Both the position numbers and the translations under genes were made by a program. The notes under the pieces were generated by a model that made no database searches, was not told the DNA's origin, and saw only the letters and a list, made by a program, of their open reading frames with translations. Shown here piece after piece: positions 54,658-64,000 of a stretch of DNA of 64,000 nucleotides. How positions within the stretch are numbered: the first letter of the stretch is position 1; each line of letters starts with the position of its first letter. Origin of the DNA: Paucibacter sp. DJ2R-2 (lineage in GTDB: Bacteria > Pseudomonadota > Gammaproteobacteria > Burkholderiales > Burkholderiaceae_C); the NCBI RefSeq assembly GCF_025717675.1, contig NZ_JAJIRT010000010.1, forward strand, positions 158,429 through 222,428, given 5' to 3'.

Positions 54658-55878
54658 ATGAACTTCTTGATGTCGGTACACGATGCGGTGGTCCAGATGC
54701 TGGCCCATGGCCTGCTCGAGGCCAGTGCATGGCAGGTGGTGGCATTCACTCTGGTCATCACGCACTTCACCATCCTCGCCGTGACCATCTTCCTGCACCG
54801 TGCGCAAGCGCACCGAGCGCTGGACCTGGGGCCCATTCCCTCGCATTTCTTCCGCGCCGTGCTGTGGCTGACCACAGGCATGGTGACCAAGGAATTCGTG
54901 GCCGTGCATCGCAAGCACCACGCGAAGTGCGAGACCGAGGAAGACCCGCACAGCCCGCAGACCCGCGGCCTCAAGGCCTTGTTGCTGACCGGCGTGGAGC
55001 TCTATCGCGCCGAAGCCAAGAATCCCGAGACCATCGCCAAATATGGTCTGGGCACGCCAAATGACTGGATCGAGCGCAATCTCTACACCCGCTTCTCCTG
55101 GCAAGGCGTGGGCTTGATGCTGATCATCAACCTGGCGCTGTTTGGCGCCATCGGTGCCACGGTCTGGGCCATCCAGATGGTCTGGATCCCGGTCTGGGCG
55201 ACCGGCGTCATCAACGGCATCGGTCACTTTTGGGGCTATCGAAATTTCGAGGCACCCGATGCCTCGACCAATGTTTCGCCCTGGGGCATCCTGATTGGCG
55301 GCGAAGAACTGCACAACAACCACCACACCTACCCAACCTCGGCCAAGTTCTCGGTCAAGCCCTTCGAGTTCGATATCGGTTGGGGCTATATCCGTGCCTT
55401 CGAGATGCTGGGCTGGGCCAAGGTCCGCAAGACCGCGCCCAAGCTGCGTCACGGTGACATCAAGCCTGCCGACAAGGACACGCTGGAGGCCATCATCGCC
55501 AATCGCTATGAAGTGATGGCCAAGTATGGTCGCGGTTTGAAGGCGACCTGCGCATTGGAGTTAGACAAGCTCAAGGCGCAAGGCCAGGAGCACAGTGCGC
55601 AATGGGCGGAATTCAAATTGGCCATGCGCTGGTCGCATCGCGACGAAGTCAATATTCCTGACAGTCTTCTGCCGCAGATCGCCAAGGCCCGCGCTGCCAG
55701 CCCGGCGCTGGACAAGCTCCTGACCATGCGCGAAGAGCTGCGTCAGCTGTGGACGCGTACCAATGTGTCGGCCGAGCAGCTGGTGGCTGATTTGCAGGCT
55801 TGGTGCCGCCGTGCCGAGGAGAGCGGCATTGCAGAGTTGCGCAGCTTCTCCATGAATCTGCGCATGGCGAGGGTTTGA
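54658..55878 (+). CDS. Acyl-CoA/fatty acid desaturase
   Basis: A 406-residue membrane di-iron desaturase. The three His boxes are FLHRAQAHRAL (HxxxxH), VHRKHHAKCE (HxxHH) and ELHNNHHTYPTS (HxxHH), with hydrophobic spans before, between and after them. These enzymes put a cis double bond into membrane acyl chains and help keep the membrane fluid in the cold. The C-terminal 110 residues are a soluble extension beyond the usual domain. No electron-donor gene is adjacent. The start at 54658 has AGGA upstream. Confidence 0.93.
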   Translation: MNFLMSVHDAVVQMLAHGLLEASAWQVVAFTLVITHFTILAVTIFLHRAQAHRALDLGPIPSHFFRAVLWLTTGMVTKEFVAVHRKHHAKCETEEDPHSPQTRGLKALLLTGVELYRAEAKNPETIAKYGLGTPNDWIERNLYTRFSWQGVGLMLIINLALFGAIGATVWAIQMVWIPVWATGVINGIGHFWGYRNFEAPDASTNVSPWGILIGGEELHNNHHTYPTSAKFSVKPFEFDIGWGYIRAFEMLGWAKVRKTAPKLRHGDIKPADKDTLEAIIANRYEVMAKYGRGLKATCALELDKLKAQGQEHSAQWAEFKLAMRWSHRDEVNIPDSLLPQIAKARAASPALDKLLTMREELRQLWTRTNVSAEQLVADLQAWCRRAEESGIAELRSFSMNLRMARV

Positions 55879-55945
55879 GTGGCCGCTTGATTTGACAGTT
55901 TGTGACGGCTGGTCTGCCGTCTGTGACCGCAAGTAATCCTGCGGT

Positions 55946-55974
55946 AAAAGGGCGCCCTGAGAGGCGCCTTTTTT
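55946..55974 (+). terminator. Desaturase terminator
   Basis: Two GGCGCC copies (51-56 and 63-68 of the 55900s) pair around CTGAGA with flanking A4 and T6. It lies about 70 bases after the desaturase stop. Confidence 0.85.
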
Positions 55975-56028
55975 GCGTCCGAGGATTAGACTGAAGGCAC
56001 AGCAACGGAACACACAAGGAGAGTCACC

Positions 56029-56541
56029 ATGAGCAAACTGCTTCGTACTGCCGGTCTGGTTCTGGCTTTGAGTGCCTCGGCTTCGCTGGCTCTGGCCGAT
56101 GTCGAGGTTCGTTTCATCGAGCCAGAAAAGTTCAGTGACGCCAGCGCCGACTTCAGCCGCCGCGAGCGTGCGCCGGTCCTGGATGGGATCAAGGCGCATC
56201 TGGAGAAACTCGGTGCTCAGTTGCCCGGCAAGGATCTCAAGTTTGAAATCAGCAATATCGATCTGGCAGGAGATTGGGAACCTGTCGGGCCTCGCATGGA
56301 GATGATTCGGGTGCTGCGCGGTGTCAGTTCTCCAGCCATCGAATTCAGCTATGTGCTCAGCGAGAAGGGCAAGACGCTGCAGAGCGGCAAGATCCGGCTG
56401 CACGATATGGCTTACATGTCCAATTTCAATCGCTACTCCGACTCTGACCCGATCCGCTATGAGCGCCGCATGATCGACAACTGGTTCCGGGATGAGTTCA
56501 AGGCGCCGGCCGTGGCTGAGGCGAAGATCCCGCAGCCTTGA
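56029..56541 (+). CDS. DUF3016 exported protein
   Basis: A 170-residue protein with a cleavable signal (MSKLLRTAGLVLALSASASL, cleavage near ALAD). The DUF3016 domain has VEVRFIEPEKFSDAS, LKFEISNIDLAGDWEP, FSYVLSEKGKTLQSG and YERRMIDNWFRDEF. Function is unknown; the family is periplasmic in proteobacteria. AAGGAG lies 7 bases before the ATG. A bidirectional terminator separates it from rpmG. Confidence 0.88.
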   Translation: MSKLLRTAGLVLALSASASLALADVEVRFIEPEKFSDASADFSRRERAPVLDGIKAHLEKLGAQLPGKDLKFEISNIDLAGDWEPVGPRMEMIRVLRGVSSPAIEFSYVLSEKGKTLQSGKIRLHDMAYMSNFNRYSDSDPIRYERRMIDNWFRDEFKAPAVAEAKIPQP

Positions 56542-56557
56542 GTTTGCCTCGCCCATG

Positions 56558-56594
56558 AAAAAACCCCGCCGGCTTGCGCCTTGCGGGGTTTTTT
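56558..56594. terminator. Bidirectional terminator
   Basis: CCCCGC and GCGGGG pair around a GC-rich loop, with A6 on the left and T6 on the right, so transcripts from both sides (DUF3016 gene and rpmG) can end here. Confidence 0.9.
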
Positions 56595-56631
56595 GTGGAA
56601 CTCCCCGTTGCCGGGGAGTCGCCGAGCTGAA

Positions 56632-56799
56632 TCACTTCAGCTTGGTTTCCTTGTACAGAACATGCTTACGAGCCTTGGGGTCGAATTTCATGAATTCGAG
56701 CTTGCCGGTCGTGGTCTTCTTGTTCTTGTCGGTCGTGTAGAAGTGACCCGTACCTGCGGTCGACTCCAACTTGATCTTTTCGCGTGCGCCTTTTGCCAT
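56632..56799 (-). CDS. rpmG: 50S ribosomal protein L33
   Basis: A 55-residue ribosomal protein, starting [20 protein letters not shown] with the family TTDKNKK and KFDPKARKH segments. The zinc Cys pairs of some L33 types are absent (C- form). AAGGAG lies 7 bases before the ATG. It follows rpmB by 29 bases, the usual L28-L33 order. Confidence 0.97.
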   Translation of the reverse strand: MAKGAREKIKLESTAGTGHFYTTDKNKKTTTGKLEFMKFDPKARKHVLYKETKLK

Positions 56800-56828
56800 G
56801 ATGATGCTCCTTGATTCTCAGTACTAGA

Positions 56829-57062
56829 TCAGAGCTCGCCCTTGGCGCGCAGATCGGCGACGACTTGGTCGATGCCGACCTTGTCAATCAAACGCAGAGC
56901 AGCATTGCTGATACGCAGACGAACCCAGCGGTTCTCGGTTTCCAGGAAGAAACGGCGGTACTGCAGATTCGGCAGGAAGCGACGCTTCGTTTTGTTATTG
57001 GCGTGAGAAACATTGTTTCCCACCATGGGCTTCTTGCCCGTGACTTGACAGACGCGTGCCAT
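56829..57062 (-). CDS. rpmB: 50S ribosomal protein L28
   Basis: A 77-residue ribosomal protein. [20 protein letters not shown] is the L28 start, then [16 protein letters not shown] and [19 protein letters not shown] lies 7 bases before the ATG at 57062. It is cotranscribed with rpmG. A TATACT (57243-57238, minus strand) about 175 bases upstream is a possible promoter element, without a clear -35 partner. Confidence 0.97.
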   Translation of the reverse strand: MARVCQVTGKKPMVGNNVSHANNKTKRRFLPNLQYRRFFLETENRWVRLRISNAALRLIDKVGIDQVVADLRAKGEL

Positions 57063-57253
57063 GACGCTTCTCCGGTTTGATTTGATGACCAGCCATCTCG
57101 GTCGAGCCTGCTTTCCGCACACTCAAGACCCGCGATGACCTCATGACCGCTTTATGCAAGCTAAACCTATCTGACATCACGCAGGTTGCCCTGGTATCTG
57201 TCTTCTGGGCGCGGTCCATCCAGCAAGCAAGCCAAAGAGTATAGCTGAAAATG

Positions 57254-57287
57254 AAAAGGCACGCCAGGCCGCTTGCCCTGGCGTGCC
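57254..57287 (-). terminator. trxB terminator
   Basis: On the minus strand GGCACGCCAGG and CCTGGCGTGCC form an 11-base-pair stem, followed by TTTTCATTTT. It lies 25 bases after the trxB stop and before the rpmB leader. Confidence 0.85.
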
Positions 57288-57311
57288 CTTGGGGCAGACT
57301 TGTGCTGTCGC

Positions 57312-58280
<969 letters not shown>

Positions 58281-58522
58281 TCAGATGGGGCGGTTGGATC
58301 GTTTCGCAAGCGCGGGAAGTTAAAGGCCAAGTCGAAAGCAGCAGGATCGCGCATCTTTCGTGCCTCCGGCCTGTGCTGTTGCGTCGGCGGTAATGGCCGG
58401 ATTTTCCCGGCTAAACATGGTTTGAAATATGAGGCGGGTGGGCACAATCCCGTGCATTCTAGGCATGTCACGGACGCTCTGAGGGCGTGCCAAATTCAGG
58501 CTTAATCCAAAGGAGGCTGTTC

Positions 58523-59188
58523 ATGGCGATGTTGTCCAATCTGGATCTGATCCGCAGGGTGCCCTTGTTTTCTCTGCTCACCACCGACCAGGCGCAGTCG
58601 ATCGCCGACAGCGTGGTCAAGCGTCGCTTCAAGCGCGGTGAGTTGATCGTCGAGCAGGGCACCAAGTCCAATGCCTTGTTCATCTTGCTGAACGGCCGTG
58701 CGCGGGTGCTGACGGCCGACACGCGTGGCCGCGAAGTCATCCTGGCTGTGCTGCAGCCCGGCGACTACGTCGGTGAAATGAGCCTGATCGACCACGAACC
58801 GCATTCGGCCACCGTGCGTGCCGAAGTTCAGACCGACATGCTGGTGCTGGGGCGCAATGAGTTTGCCCGTTGCCTGCCCGAGAGCAGCAGCCTGTCTTAC
58901 GCCATCCTGCGCGGCCTGGTGGCGCGCCTGCGCAATGCCGACCGCCAGATCGAATCCCTGGCCTTGTTGGATGTCTATGGCCGGGTCGCTCGCACCTTGC
59001 TGGACATGTCCGAAGAAGAAAAGGGCCTCAAGATCATCCGCGGCAAGGTGTCCCGCCAGGACATGGCCAAGGTCGTCGGCGCCTCGCGCGAGATGGTCAG
59101 CCGGGTGATGAAGGATCTGGAGGAGCGCGGTGTCATCGAGACCCTGGAAAACGGCTCGGTGGTCATCAAGGAACGATTCCCAGGCTGA
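58523..59188 (+). CDS. Crp/Fnr-family transcriptional regulator
   Basis: A 221-residue regulator with a cyclic-nucleotide-type sensor domain and a C-terminal helix-turn-helix. The phosphate-binding cassette position reads GEMSLIDHEPHSATVRAE, with Glu and Arg as in cAMP-binding members. No N-terminal Cys cluster is present, so it is not an Fnr oxygen sensor. The long dimer helix precedes the HTH SRQDMAKVVGASREMVSRVM. A strong AAAGGAGG lies 7 bases before the ATG. It is divergent from trxB and 73 bases upstream of ftsK. A ligand and targets are unknown. Confidence 0.92.
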   Translation: MAMLSNLDLIRRVPLFSLLTTDQAQSIADSVVKRRFKRGELIVEQGTKSNALFILLNGRARVLTADTRGREVILAVLQPGDYVGEMSLIDHEPHSATVRAEVQTDMLVLGRNEFARCLPESSSLSYAILRGLVARLRNADRQIESLALLDVYGRVARTLLDMSEEEKGLKIIRGKVSRQDMAKVVGASREMVSRVMKDLEERGVIETLENGSVVIKERFPG

Positions 59189-59261
59189 CCCCCTTGCCTG
59201 ATGGTGGCGTCGGCTTAGCCGGCAGGACTGGTTCGTGTGAATCCTGCGCCACAATGGTGGC

Positions 59262-61625
59262 ATGAGTTTTCCGCTGGGTTCCCTGTTGCGTGACGACGAG
59301 GTCGGCGCGCCCGACAAAGTCTACAAACGCCAATCCAAGAAGGCGGCAGCGCCACCGCCGCCGCGCACCAACCCCTTGCGTACGCCGGTCTGGCTATTGC
59401 TGAGCGGCGCCGTCTGGTGCCTGGTGGTGCTGGCCCTTGTGAGTTACGACCGCGCCGACGCGGCCTTCTCCATTTCAGGGCAGCACGCCATGTATGGCAA
59501 CCGCATGGGTGCCGTTGGGGCCTGGATCGCGGATCTGCTGCTGTTCAGCTTCGGTTTTTCGGCCTGGTGGCTGCTTCTGATCGGGCTGCGCGTCTGGCTG
59601 AGTCACCTCGCCGACCTGCTGCGCGCCGAGAGTTCGCCAGCGCCGGGCAGCCGGCGACCGCTGATTTTTTGGTTCCTGGGCTTGCTGCTGTTGCTGTGTG
59701 CGAGTTCGGCGCTCGAATGGACCCGGCTCTATTCCTGGGAAACCCGTCTGCCTGGTCATGCCGGCGGTGTGCTGGGTTACTCGCTCGGCCCCTGGAGCAT
59801 GCGGGTGCTCGGCTTCGCCGGTTCTGGCGTGGTCTGGATCAGCCTTTTGCTGCTTGGCACCGGTCTGGCGCTGAAGTTTTCCTGGGCCCATCTGGCCGAA
59901 CAACTGGGTGCGCGCCTGGATCAATGGCGCGAACAGCGCCTCGAGAAGCGCGAGAAGGCCGAGGACCAGCGCTTTGGCGAGCAGGCCGCGCAAGAGCGCG
60001 AACTGGTGGTGGAGGTCGAGCGGCAGGTGGTGGAGGAACACCACATTCCCATCGTCATCGAAGCGCCGGTGATGGAGGTTCCAAAGTCCACGCGGGTCGC
60101 CAAGGAGCGCCAGACCACGCTGTTTGTTGACTCCAGCGACACCAAGCTGCCCCAAGTCGACCTGTTGGACACAGCGCCGGTGCAGGTGGTGTCGGTCACG
60201 CCCGAGTCTCTGGAAATGACCTCGCGCATGATTGAAAAGAAGCTGCGTGACTTCGGCGTCGAAGTGCGCGTGGTGGCGGCATCGCCGGGCCCAGTGATCA
60301 CGCGCTACGAGATCGAGCCGGCCACCGGCGTCAAGGGCTCGCAAATCGTCGGCCTGGCCAAGGACTTGGCGCGTTCGCTGAGCTTGGTGTCCATCCGTGT
60401 GGTGGAAACCATTCCGGGCAAGAACTTCATGGCCTTGGAGCTGCCCAATGCGCGTCGCCAGACCATTCGCCTCTCGGAAATTCTGGGCTCCCAGGTTTAT
60501 GCCGATGCCAGCTCGCAGCTGACCATGGGCCTGGGCAAGGACATCGTCGGCCTGCCGGTGGTGGCTGATCTGGCCAAGATGCCGCACTGCCTGGTGGCCG
60601 GTACCACCGGCTCGGGCAAGTCGGTCGGTATCAATGCCATGATCCTGTCCTTGCTCTACAAGGCCGAAGCGCGCGACGTTCGCCTGATCCTGATCGACCC
60701 CAAGATGCTTGAAATGAGCGTCTACGAAGGCATCCCGCATCTGCTGGCGCCTGTGGTCACCGACATGAAGCAGGCCAGCAATGCGCTGAACTGGTGTGTC
60801 GGCGAAATGGAGCGCCGCTACAAGCTGATGAGCAAGATGGGCGTGCGCAATCTGGCCGGCTACAACAAGAAGATCGACGAGGCCAAGGAGCGCGGTGAGC
60901 ACATCGGCAACCCCTTCAGCCTGACGCCGGAAGAACCGGAGCCGCTGGAGCGTCTGCCCTTCATCGTCGTCGTGATCGACGAGCTGGCCGACCTGATGAT
61001 GGTGGTCGGCAAAAAGATCGAAGAGCTGATCGCGCGCCTGGCCCAGAAGGCCCGGGCGGCCGGCATCCACCTGATCCTGGCCACGCAGCGGCCCTCGGTC
61101 GATGTCATCACTGGCCTGATCAAGGCCAATATCCCGACCCGTCTGTCCTTCCAGGTCAGCTCCAAGATCGACAGCCGCACCATCCTCGACCAGATGGGCG
61201 CCGAAGCCCTGCTCGGCATGGGTGACATGCTGTACATGCCCTCGGGCACCGGCCTGCCGATTCGTGTCCATGGTGCCTTTGTCAGCGATGAGGAGGTGCA
61301 CCGGGTGGTCGAGTACTTGAAGAGCCAGGGCGAACCCAATTACATCGAGGGCATTCTGGAAGGCGGCGTGCTCGAAGGTGAGGGCGGTGAGGCGGGTGCG
61401 GCCGGTGGTGGTGCCGGCGAAGGCGAGGCCGACCCCATGTACGACCAGGCCGTGGCCATCGTGCTGCAGCACCGCCGGGCCTCGATTTCACTGGTCCAGC
61501 GCCATCTGCGCATCGGCTACAACCGTGCCGCCCGCTTGCTCGAGCAGATGGAGAAATCGGGCCTGGTCAGCAGCATGGCCACCAATGGCAACCGCGATTT
61601 GATCGTGCCCAAGCGAGATGAATGA
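59262..61625 (+). CDS. ftsK: DNA translocase FtsK
   Basis: A 787-residue divisome ATPase that pumps DNA at the septum and activates XerCD resolution. Four membrane helices occupy residues about 40-200. A short linker follows (E. coli FtsK is 1,329 residues, so the linker here is brief). The motor domain has [14 protein letters not shown] (Walker A) and [13 protein letters not shown] (Walker B). The C-terminal gamma domain ([30 protein letters not shown]) reads KOPS DNA signals. Its stop abuts the lolA start codon. Confidence 0.96.
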   Translation: MSFPLGSLLRDDEVGAPDKVYKRQSKKAAAPPPPRTNPLRTPVWLLLSGAVWCLVVLALVSYDRADAAFSISGQHAMYGNRMGAVGAWIADLLLFSFGFSAWWLLLIGLRVWLSHLADLLRAESSPAPGSRRPLIFWFLGLLLLLCASSALEWTRLYSWETRLPGHAGGVLGYSLGPWSMRVLGFAGSGVVWISLLLLGTGLALKFSWAHLAEQLGARLDQWREQRLEKREKAEDQRFGEQAAQERELVVEVERQVVEEHHIPIVIEAPVMEVPKSTRVAKERQTTLFVDSSDTKLPQVDLLDTAPVQVVSVTPESLEMTSRMIEKKLRDFGVEVRVVAASPGPVITRYEIEPATGVKGSQIVGLAKDLARSLSLVSIRVVETIPGKNFMALELPNARRQTIRLSEILGSQVYADASSQLTMGLGKDIVGLPVVADLAKMPHCLVAGTTGSGKSVGINAMILSLLYKAEARDVRLILIDPKMLEMSVYEGIPHLLAPVVTDMKQASNALNWCVGEMERRYKLMSKMGVRNLAGYNKKIDEAKERGEHIGNPFSLTPEEPEPLERLPFIVVVIDELADLMMVVGKKIEELIARLAQKARAAGIHLILATQRPSVDVITGLIKANIPTRLSFQVSSKIDSRTILDQMGAEALLGMGDMLYMPSGTGLPIRVHGAFVSDEEVHRVVEYLKSQGEPNYIEGILEGGVLEGEGGEAGAAGGGAGEGEADPMYDQAVAIVLQHRRASISLVQRHLRIGYNRAARLLEQMEKSGLVSSMATNGNRDLIVPKRDE

Positions 61626-62255
61626 ATGAGACAGCGACTGATGTCCCTGAAGAACGGCCTGTGCGCGACCCTGCTGGTGAGCGCAACCCTGACGGCTCAG
61701 GCGGACGCCGTGGCGGCGTTGAAAGCCTTTGTCGGTGAGGTCAAGAGCGCCAGTGCCCAGTTCAAGCAGACGGTCAATTCGCCCGACGGCAAGCGCAAAA
61801 AAGTGTCCATGGGCAGCTTTGAGTTCCAGCGGCCCAACCAGTTCCGCTTTGCCTACAGCAAGCCTTTCGAACAGCTGATCGTCGGTGATGGACAGAAGGT
61901 GTGGATCTTCGATCCGGACCTGAATCAGGCCAGCTCGCGGCGCATGTCGCAGGCCTTGGGCGCTACGCCTGCGGCCCTTTTGGCGGGCGGCAATCTCGAG
62001 CGCGATTTCAGCCTCAAGGCCCTGCCCAGTGAGGGTGGGCTGGACTGGGTCCAGGCCTTGCCGCGGCAGGCCGACGGCGGTTTCCAGTCGCTCAAAATCG
62101 GCTTCAAGGGGCGCGAATTGGCGGCGCTGGAAATCGTCGATGGCTTTGGGCAGCAGTCGCGCCTGGACTTCAGCGCCATGGCGACGAATGCGAACCTGCC
62201 GGCCGAGCGCTTTCGTTTTGTGCTGCCAGCCGGTGCGGATCTGGTCGAGCAATGA
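61626..62255 (+). CDS. lolA: Outer membrane lipoprotein carrier protein LolA
   Basis: A 209-residue periplasmic chaperone that carries lipoproteins from LolCDE to LolB. The signal peptide (about residues 1-26) is followed by AQFKQTVNSPDGKRKKVSMG, a beta-barrel strand FEFQRPNQFRFAYSKPFEQL, and VWIFDPDLNQ. Family length and order fit. The ATG directly follows the ftsK stop. Confidence 0.93.
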   Translation: MRQRLMSLKNGLCATLLVSATLTAQADAVAALKAFVGEVKSASAQFKQTVNSPDGKRKKVSMGSFEFQRPNQFRFAYSKPFEQLIVGDGQKVWIFDPDLNQASSRRMSQALGATPAALLAGGNLERDFSLKALPSEGGLDWVQALPRQADGGFQSLKIGFKGRELAALEIVDGFGQQSRLDFSAMATNANLPAERFRFVLPAGADLVEQ

Positions 62256-62301
62256 GGCCTGCGACCCGTCAGCCGCTGCGGGCTGGCTTGATTGAGTGTT
62301 G

Positions 62302-63663
62302 ATGAACGATTCCCTGTTTCCTGAGAGTGAGCCGGCTCCGGCTCGAATTTCCGCGCCGGGGTCCTCGCAAGTGCAGTCTTCTTTGCATCCTCCGCTTGCC
62401 GAACGATTGCGGCCTCAGCACCTGGACGAGGTGATCGGCCAGCGCCAGTTGCTCGGCCCCGGCATGCCCTTGCGAACCGCCTTTGAATCGGGGCGCCTGC
62501 ATTCCATGATTCTTTGGGGGCCGCCTGGAGTCGGCAAGACCACGCTGGCGCGCCTGATGGCGCAGTCCTTCGAGGCTCAGTTCATCAGCATTTCGGCCGT
62601 CTTGGGCGGGGTCAAGGACATCCGCGATGCGGTCGAGCGGGCACTCAGCGTATCGGCGCAAGGGCGGCGCACCGTTCTGTTCGTGGACGAAGTCCACCGC
62701 TTCAACAAATCGCAGCAGGACGCGTTCTTGCCGCATGTCGAGTCGGGCCTGTTCACCTTCATTGGGGCCACCACCGAGAACCCGTCGTTTGAGGTGAACT
62801 CGGCGCTGCTGTCGCGGGCCACCGTCCATGTGCTCAAGGCTCTGGATGAGCAGGACCTGCTCAATCTGGTGCAGCGCGGCACGCAGCTGCTGGCTTGCCC
62901 GCCGATCACGCCGGCGGCGGCCAAACGCCTGGCCGCCTATGCCGACGGTGATGCCCGGCGCCTGCTCAATGCCGTGGAGTCGGTCGCTTCACTCGCGCCC
63001 GCTGGCATCGCCGAGATTGACGAGGCTGTGCTTGAGCGTGCCCTGGGCGAGCAACTGCGCCGTTATGACAAGGGCGGCGAACAGTTCTACGACGTCATTT
63101 CGGCCCTGCACAAGTCCGTGCGCGGCTCAGACCCCGACGCCGCGCTGTACTGGTTCGCCCGCATGCTCGATGGCGGTGTCGATGCGCGCTATATTGCTCG
63201 CCGCCTGATCCGCATGGCCAGTGAAGACATCGGTCTGGCCGATCCGCGCGCGCTGCGCATCTGCCTCGATGCTGCCGAGACCTACGAGCGCCTGGGTTCG
63301 CCTGAGGGCGAGCTCACCCTGGCGCAGGCCCTGGTGTTTTTGGCTGTGGCACCGAAGTCCAACGCCGTCTACAGCGCTTACAAGGCGGTGCGGGCTTTCG
63401 TGAAAACCGATGCCAGCCGACCGGTTCCGCTGCATCTGCGCAACGCTCCCACCCGCTTGATGAGCGAGCTAGGGTATGGACGTGAGTACCGCTATGCCCA
63501 CGATGAGCCCGAGGGCTTTGCGGCGGGCGTGCATTACCTCCCTGATGGGCTGGAGGATCAACGCTTTTACGAGCCTGTTGGCCGGGGTTTGGAGTTGCGC
63601 ATCGGTGAGCGGCTGGCCGAGCTGCGGCGGCGCAATGAAGAAGCTCGCGGGGGCGACGAATGA
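62302..63663 (+). CDS. rarA: Replication-associated recombination protein A (AAA ATPase)
   Basis: A 453-residue AAA+ ATPase related to clamp loaders (RarA/MgsA). [20 protein letters not shown] is the conserved N terminus, Walker A is [15 protein letters not shown], Walker B is [19 protein letters not shown] and sensor 1 is [11 protein letters not shown]. The C-terminal tetramerisation domain has [18 protein letters not shown] and [15 protein letters not shown]. It acts at stalled or damaged replication forks. It follows lolA by 46 bases, the gene order seen in E. coli. An upstream in-frame TTG is not preferred. Confidence 0.96.
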   Translation: MNDSLFPESEPAPARISAPGSSQVQSSLHPPLAERLRPQHLDEVIGQRQLLGPGMPLRTAFESGRLHSMILWGPPGVGKTTLARLMAQSFEAQFISISAVLGGVKDIRDAVERALSVSAQGRRTVLFVDEVHRFNKSQQDAFLPHVESGLFTFIGATTENPSFEVNSALLSRATVHVLKALDEQDLLNLVQRGTQLLACPPITPAAAKRLAAYADGDARRLLNAVESVASLAPAGIAEIDEAVLERALGEQLRRYDKGGEQFYDVISALHKSVRGSDPDAALYWFARMLDGGVDARYIARRLIRMASEDIGLADPRALRICLDAAETYERLGSPEGELTLAQALVFLAVAPKSNAVYSAYKAVRAFVKTDASRPVPLHLRNAPTRLMSELGYGREYRYAHDEPEGFAAGVHYLPDGLEDQRFYEPVGRGLELRIGERLAELRRRNEEARGGDE

Positions 63664-63775
63664 GTCCAATTTGCCGAGGTTTTTTGCGGCCCGCGCTAGG
63701 GGTATTTACCAGCGAAGTCCGGCGGAAAGCGACTCCTACAATGACTCGCAGGCTGCAGGACTAGATGGCCAAGTG

Positions 63776-63807
63776 GGCCCGCCGACTTTGTGGCGGGCCT
63801 TTTTTTT
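63776..63807 (+). terminator. Rho-independent terminator upstream of livH
   Basis: GGCCCGCC and GGCGGGCC form a perfect 8-base-pair stem followed by T8. A TACAAT (63737-63742) 34 bases upstream means this could end a very short RNA as well as the rarA transcript. Confidence 0.9.
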
Positions 63808-63875
63808 GCTCGTCTTTCAGCACAACCAATGGGTGGGTCTGCGCGCGGCGTGGATCCCCGAACCGGAGAGGCTTC

Positions 63876-64000
63876 ATGGAAACTTTTTTCCAGCAAATCA
63901 TCAACGGGCTGGTGCTCGGGAGCATGTATGCGCTGGTGGCGCTGGGGTACACGATGGTGTACGGCATCATCAACCTGATCAATTTTGCGCACGGTGAGAT
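63876..64000 (+). CDS. livH: Branched-chain amino acid ABC transporter permease (LivH-type, partial)
   Basis: The first 41 codons of a permease, cut by the right edge. [20 protein letters not shown] then [21 protein letters not shown] is the characteristic LivH start, with the NFAHG motif. It would transport leucine, isoleucine and valine with LivM, LivG, LivF and a binding protein. GGAGAGG lies 4 bases before the ATG. Confidence 0.93.
   Translation, partial: METFFQQIINGLVLGSMYALVALGYTMVYGIINLINFAHGE

Overview
The window looks like a chromosomal stretch of a GC-rich betaproteobacterium of the order Burkholderiales, most like the Roseateles/Pelomonas/Rubrivivax/Mitsuaria group. The basis is protein content and gene order: dapA-bamC followed by an MBL-fold hydrolase, a DUF3717-DUF1289 protein beside trpS, a RoxA-type cupin, and trxB/Crp-type regulator/ftsK/lolA/rarA. 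Codons end strongly in G or C throughout. I found no rRNA, tRNA, CRISPR array, transposase or phage gene. This is mostly core genome with a few accessory blocks.

Layout. 1-2625 (minus): a MacAB-like export operon of adaptor, ATPase and permease, the last cut by the window edge. 2809-4865 (plus): ribosomal oxygenase RoxA, a small unknown protein and an Ala-rich lipoprotein. 4951-11400 (minus): MBL hydrolase, bamC and dapA, then a coupled set of amidohydrolase, MFS transporter, 47-residue membrane peptide and methyltransferase. 11488-19069 (plus): topoisomerase IV, with parE and parC separated by a deacetylase, a GNAT acetyltransferase and a lytic transglycosylase, then a Tat-exported class A beta-lactamase 3 bases after parC. 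19101-23303 (minus): two large secreted HExxH metalloproteases sharing Ig-like domains and a C-terminal module. 23489-26029 (minus): CYTH protein, pyrD and a LysR regulator divergent from an EamA exporter. 27195-32251: DAHP synthase, a structured element, a DUF2141/carotenoid-oxygenase pair, tandem repeats, a 127-residue membrane protein and rpiA.

32238-43701 (minus): two tandem paralogous soluble histidine kinases with no response regulator beside them, mnmC, an MgtC/DUF4010 protein, a beta-CASP nuclease, a Rossmann protein and rhlE. 44068-48630 (plus): ettA and a Cpx-like Spy/regulator/kinase set. 48605-53168: MATE exporter, DUF3717-DUF1289 protein, trpS, purN (plus), DUF1345 and DUF1653 proteins. 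53238-56541 (plus): RsmB-family rRNA methyltransferase, acyl desaturase and a DUF3016 protein. 56632-58274 (minus): rpmG, rpmB, trxB. 58523-64000 (plus): Crp-family regulator, ftsK, lolA, rarA and the start of livH.

The most notable signal is two abutting CTGT-N8-ACAG sequences (31400-31431), the E. coli-type LexA operator. They overlap a candidate promoter for the uncharacterised single-pass membrane protein at 30936-31319. This suggests an SOS-induced membrane protein, possibly a functional counterpart of SulA, SidA or YneA. Other points are the structured element in the 3' region of the DAHP synthase gene, the 47-residue coupled membrane peptide, a T9 tract in an amidohydrolase lacking expected metal ligands, and the orphan kinase pair.
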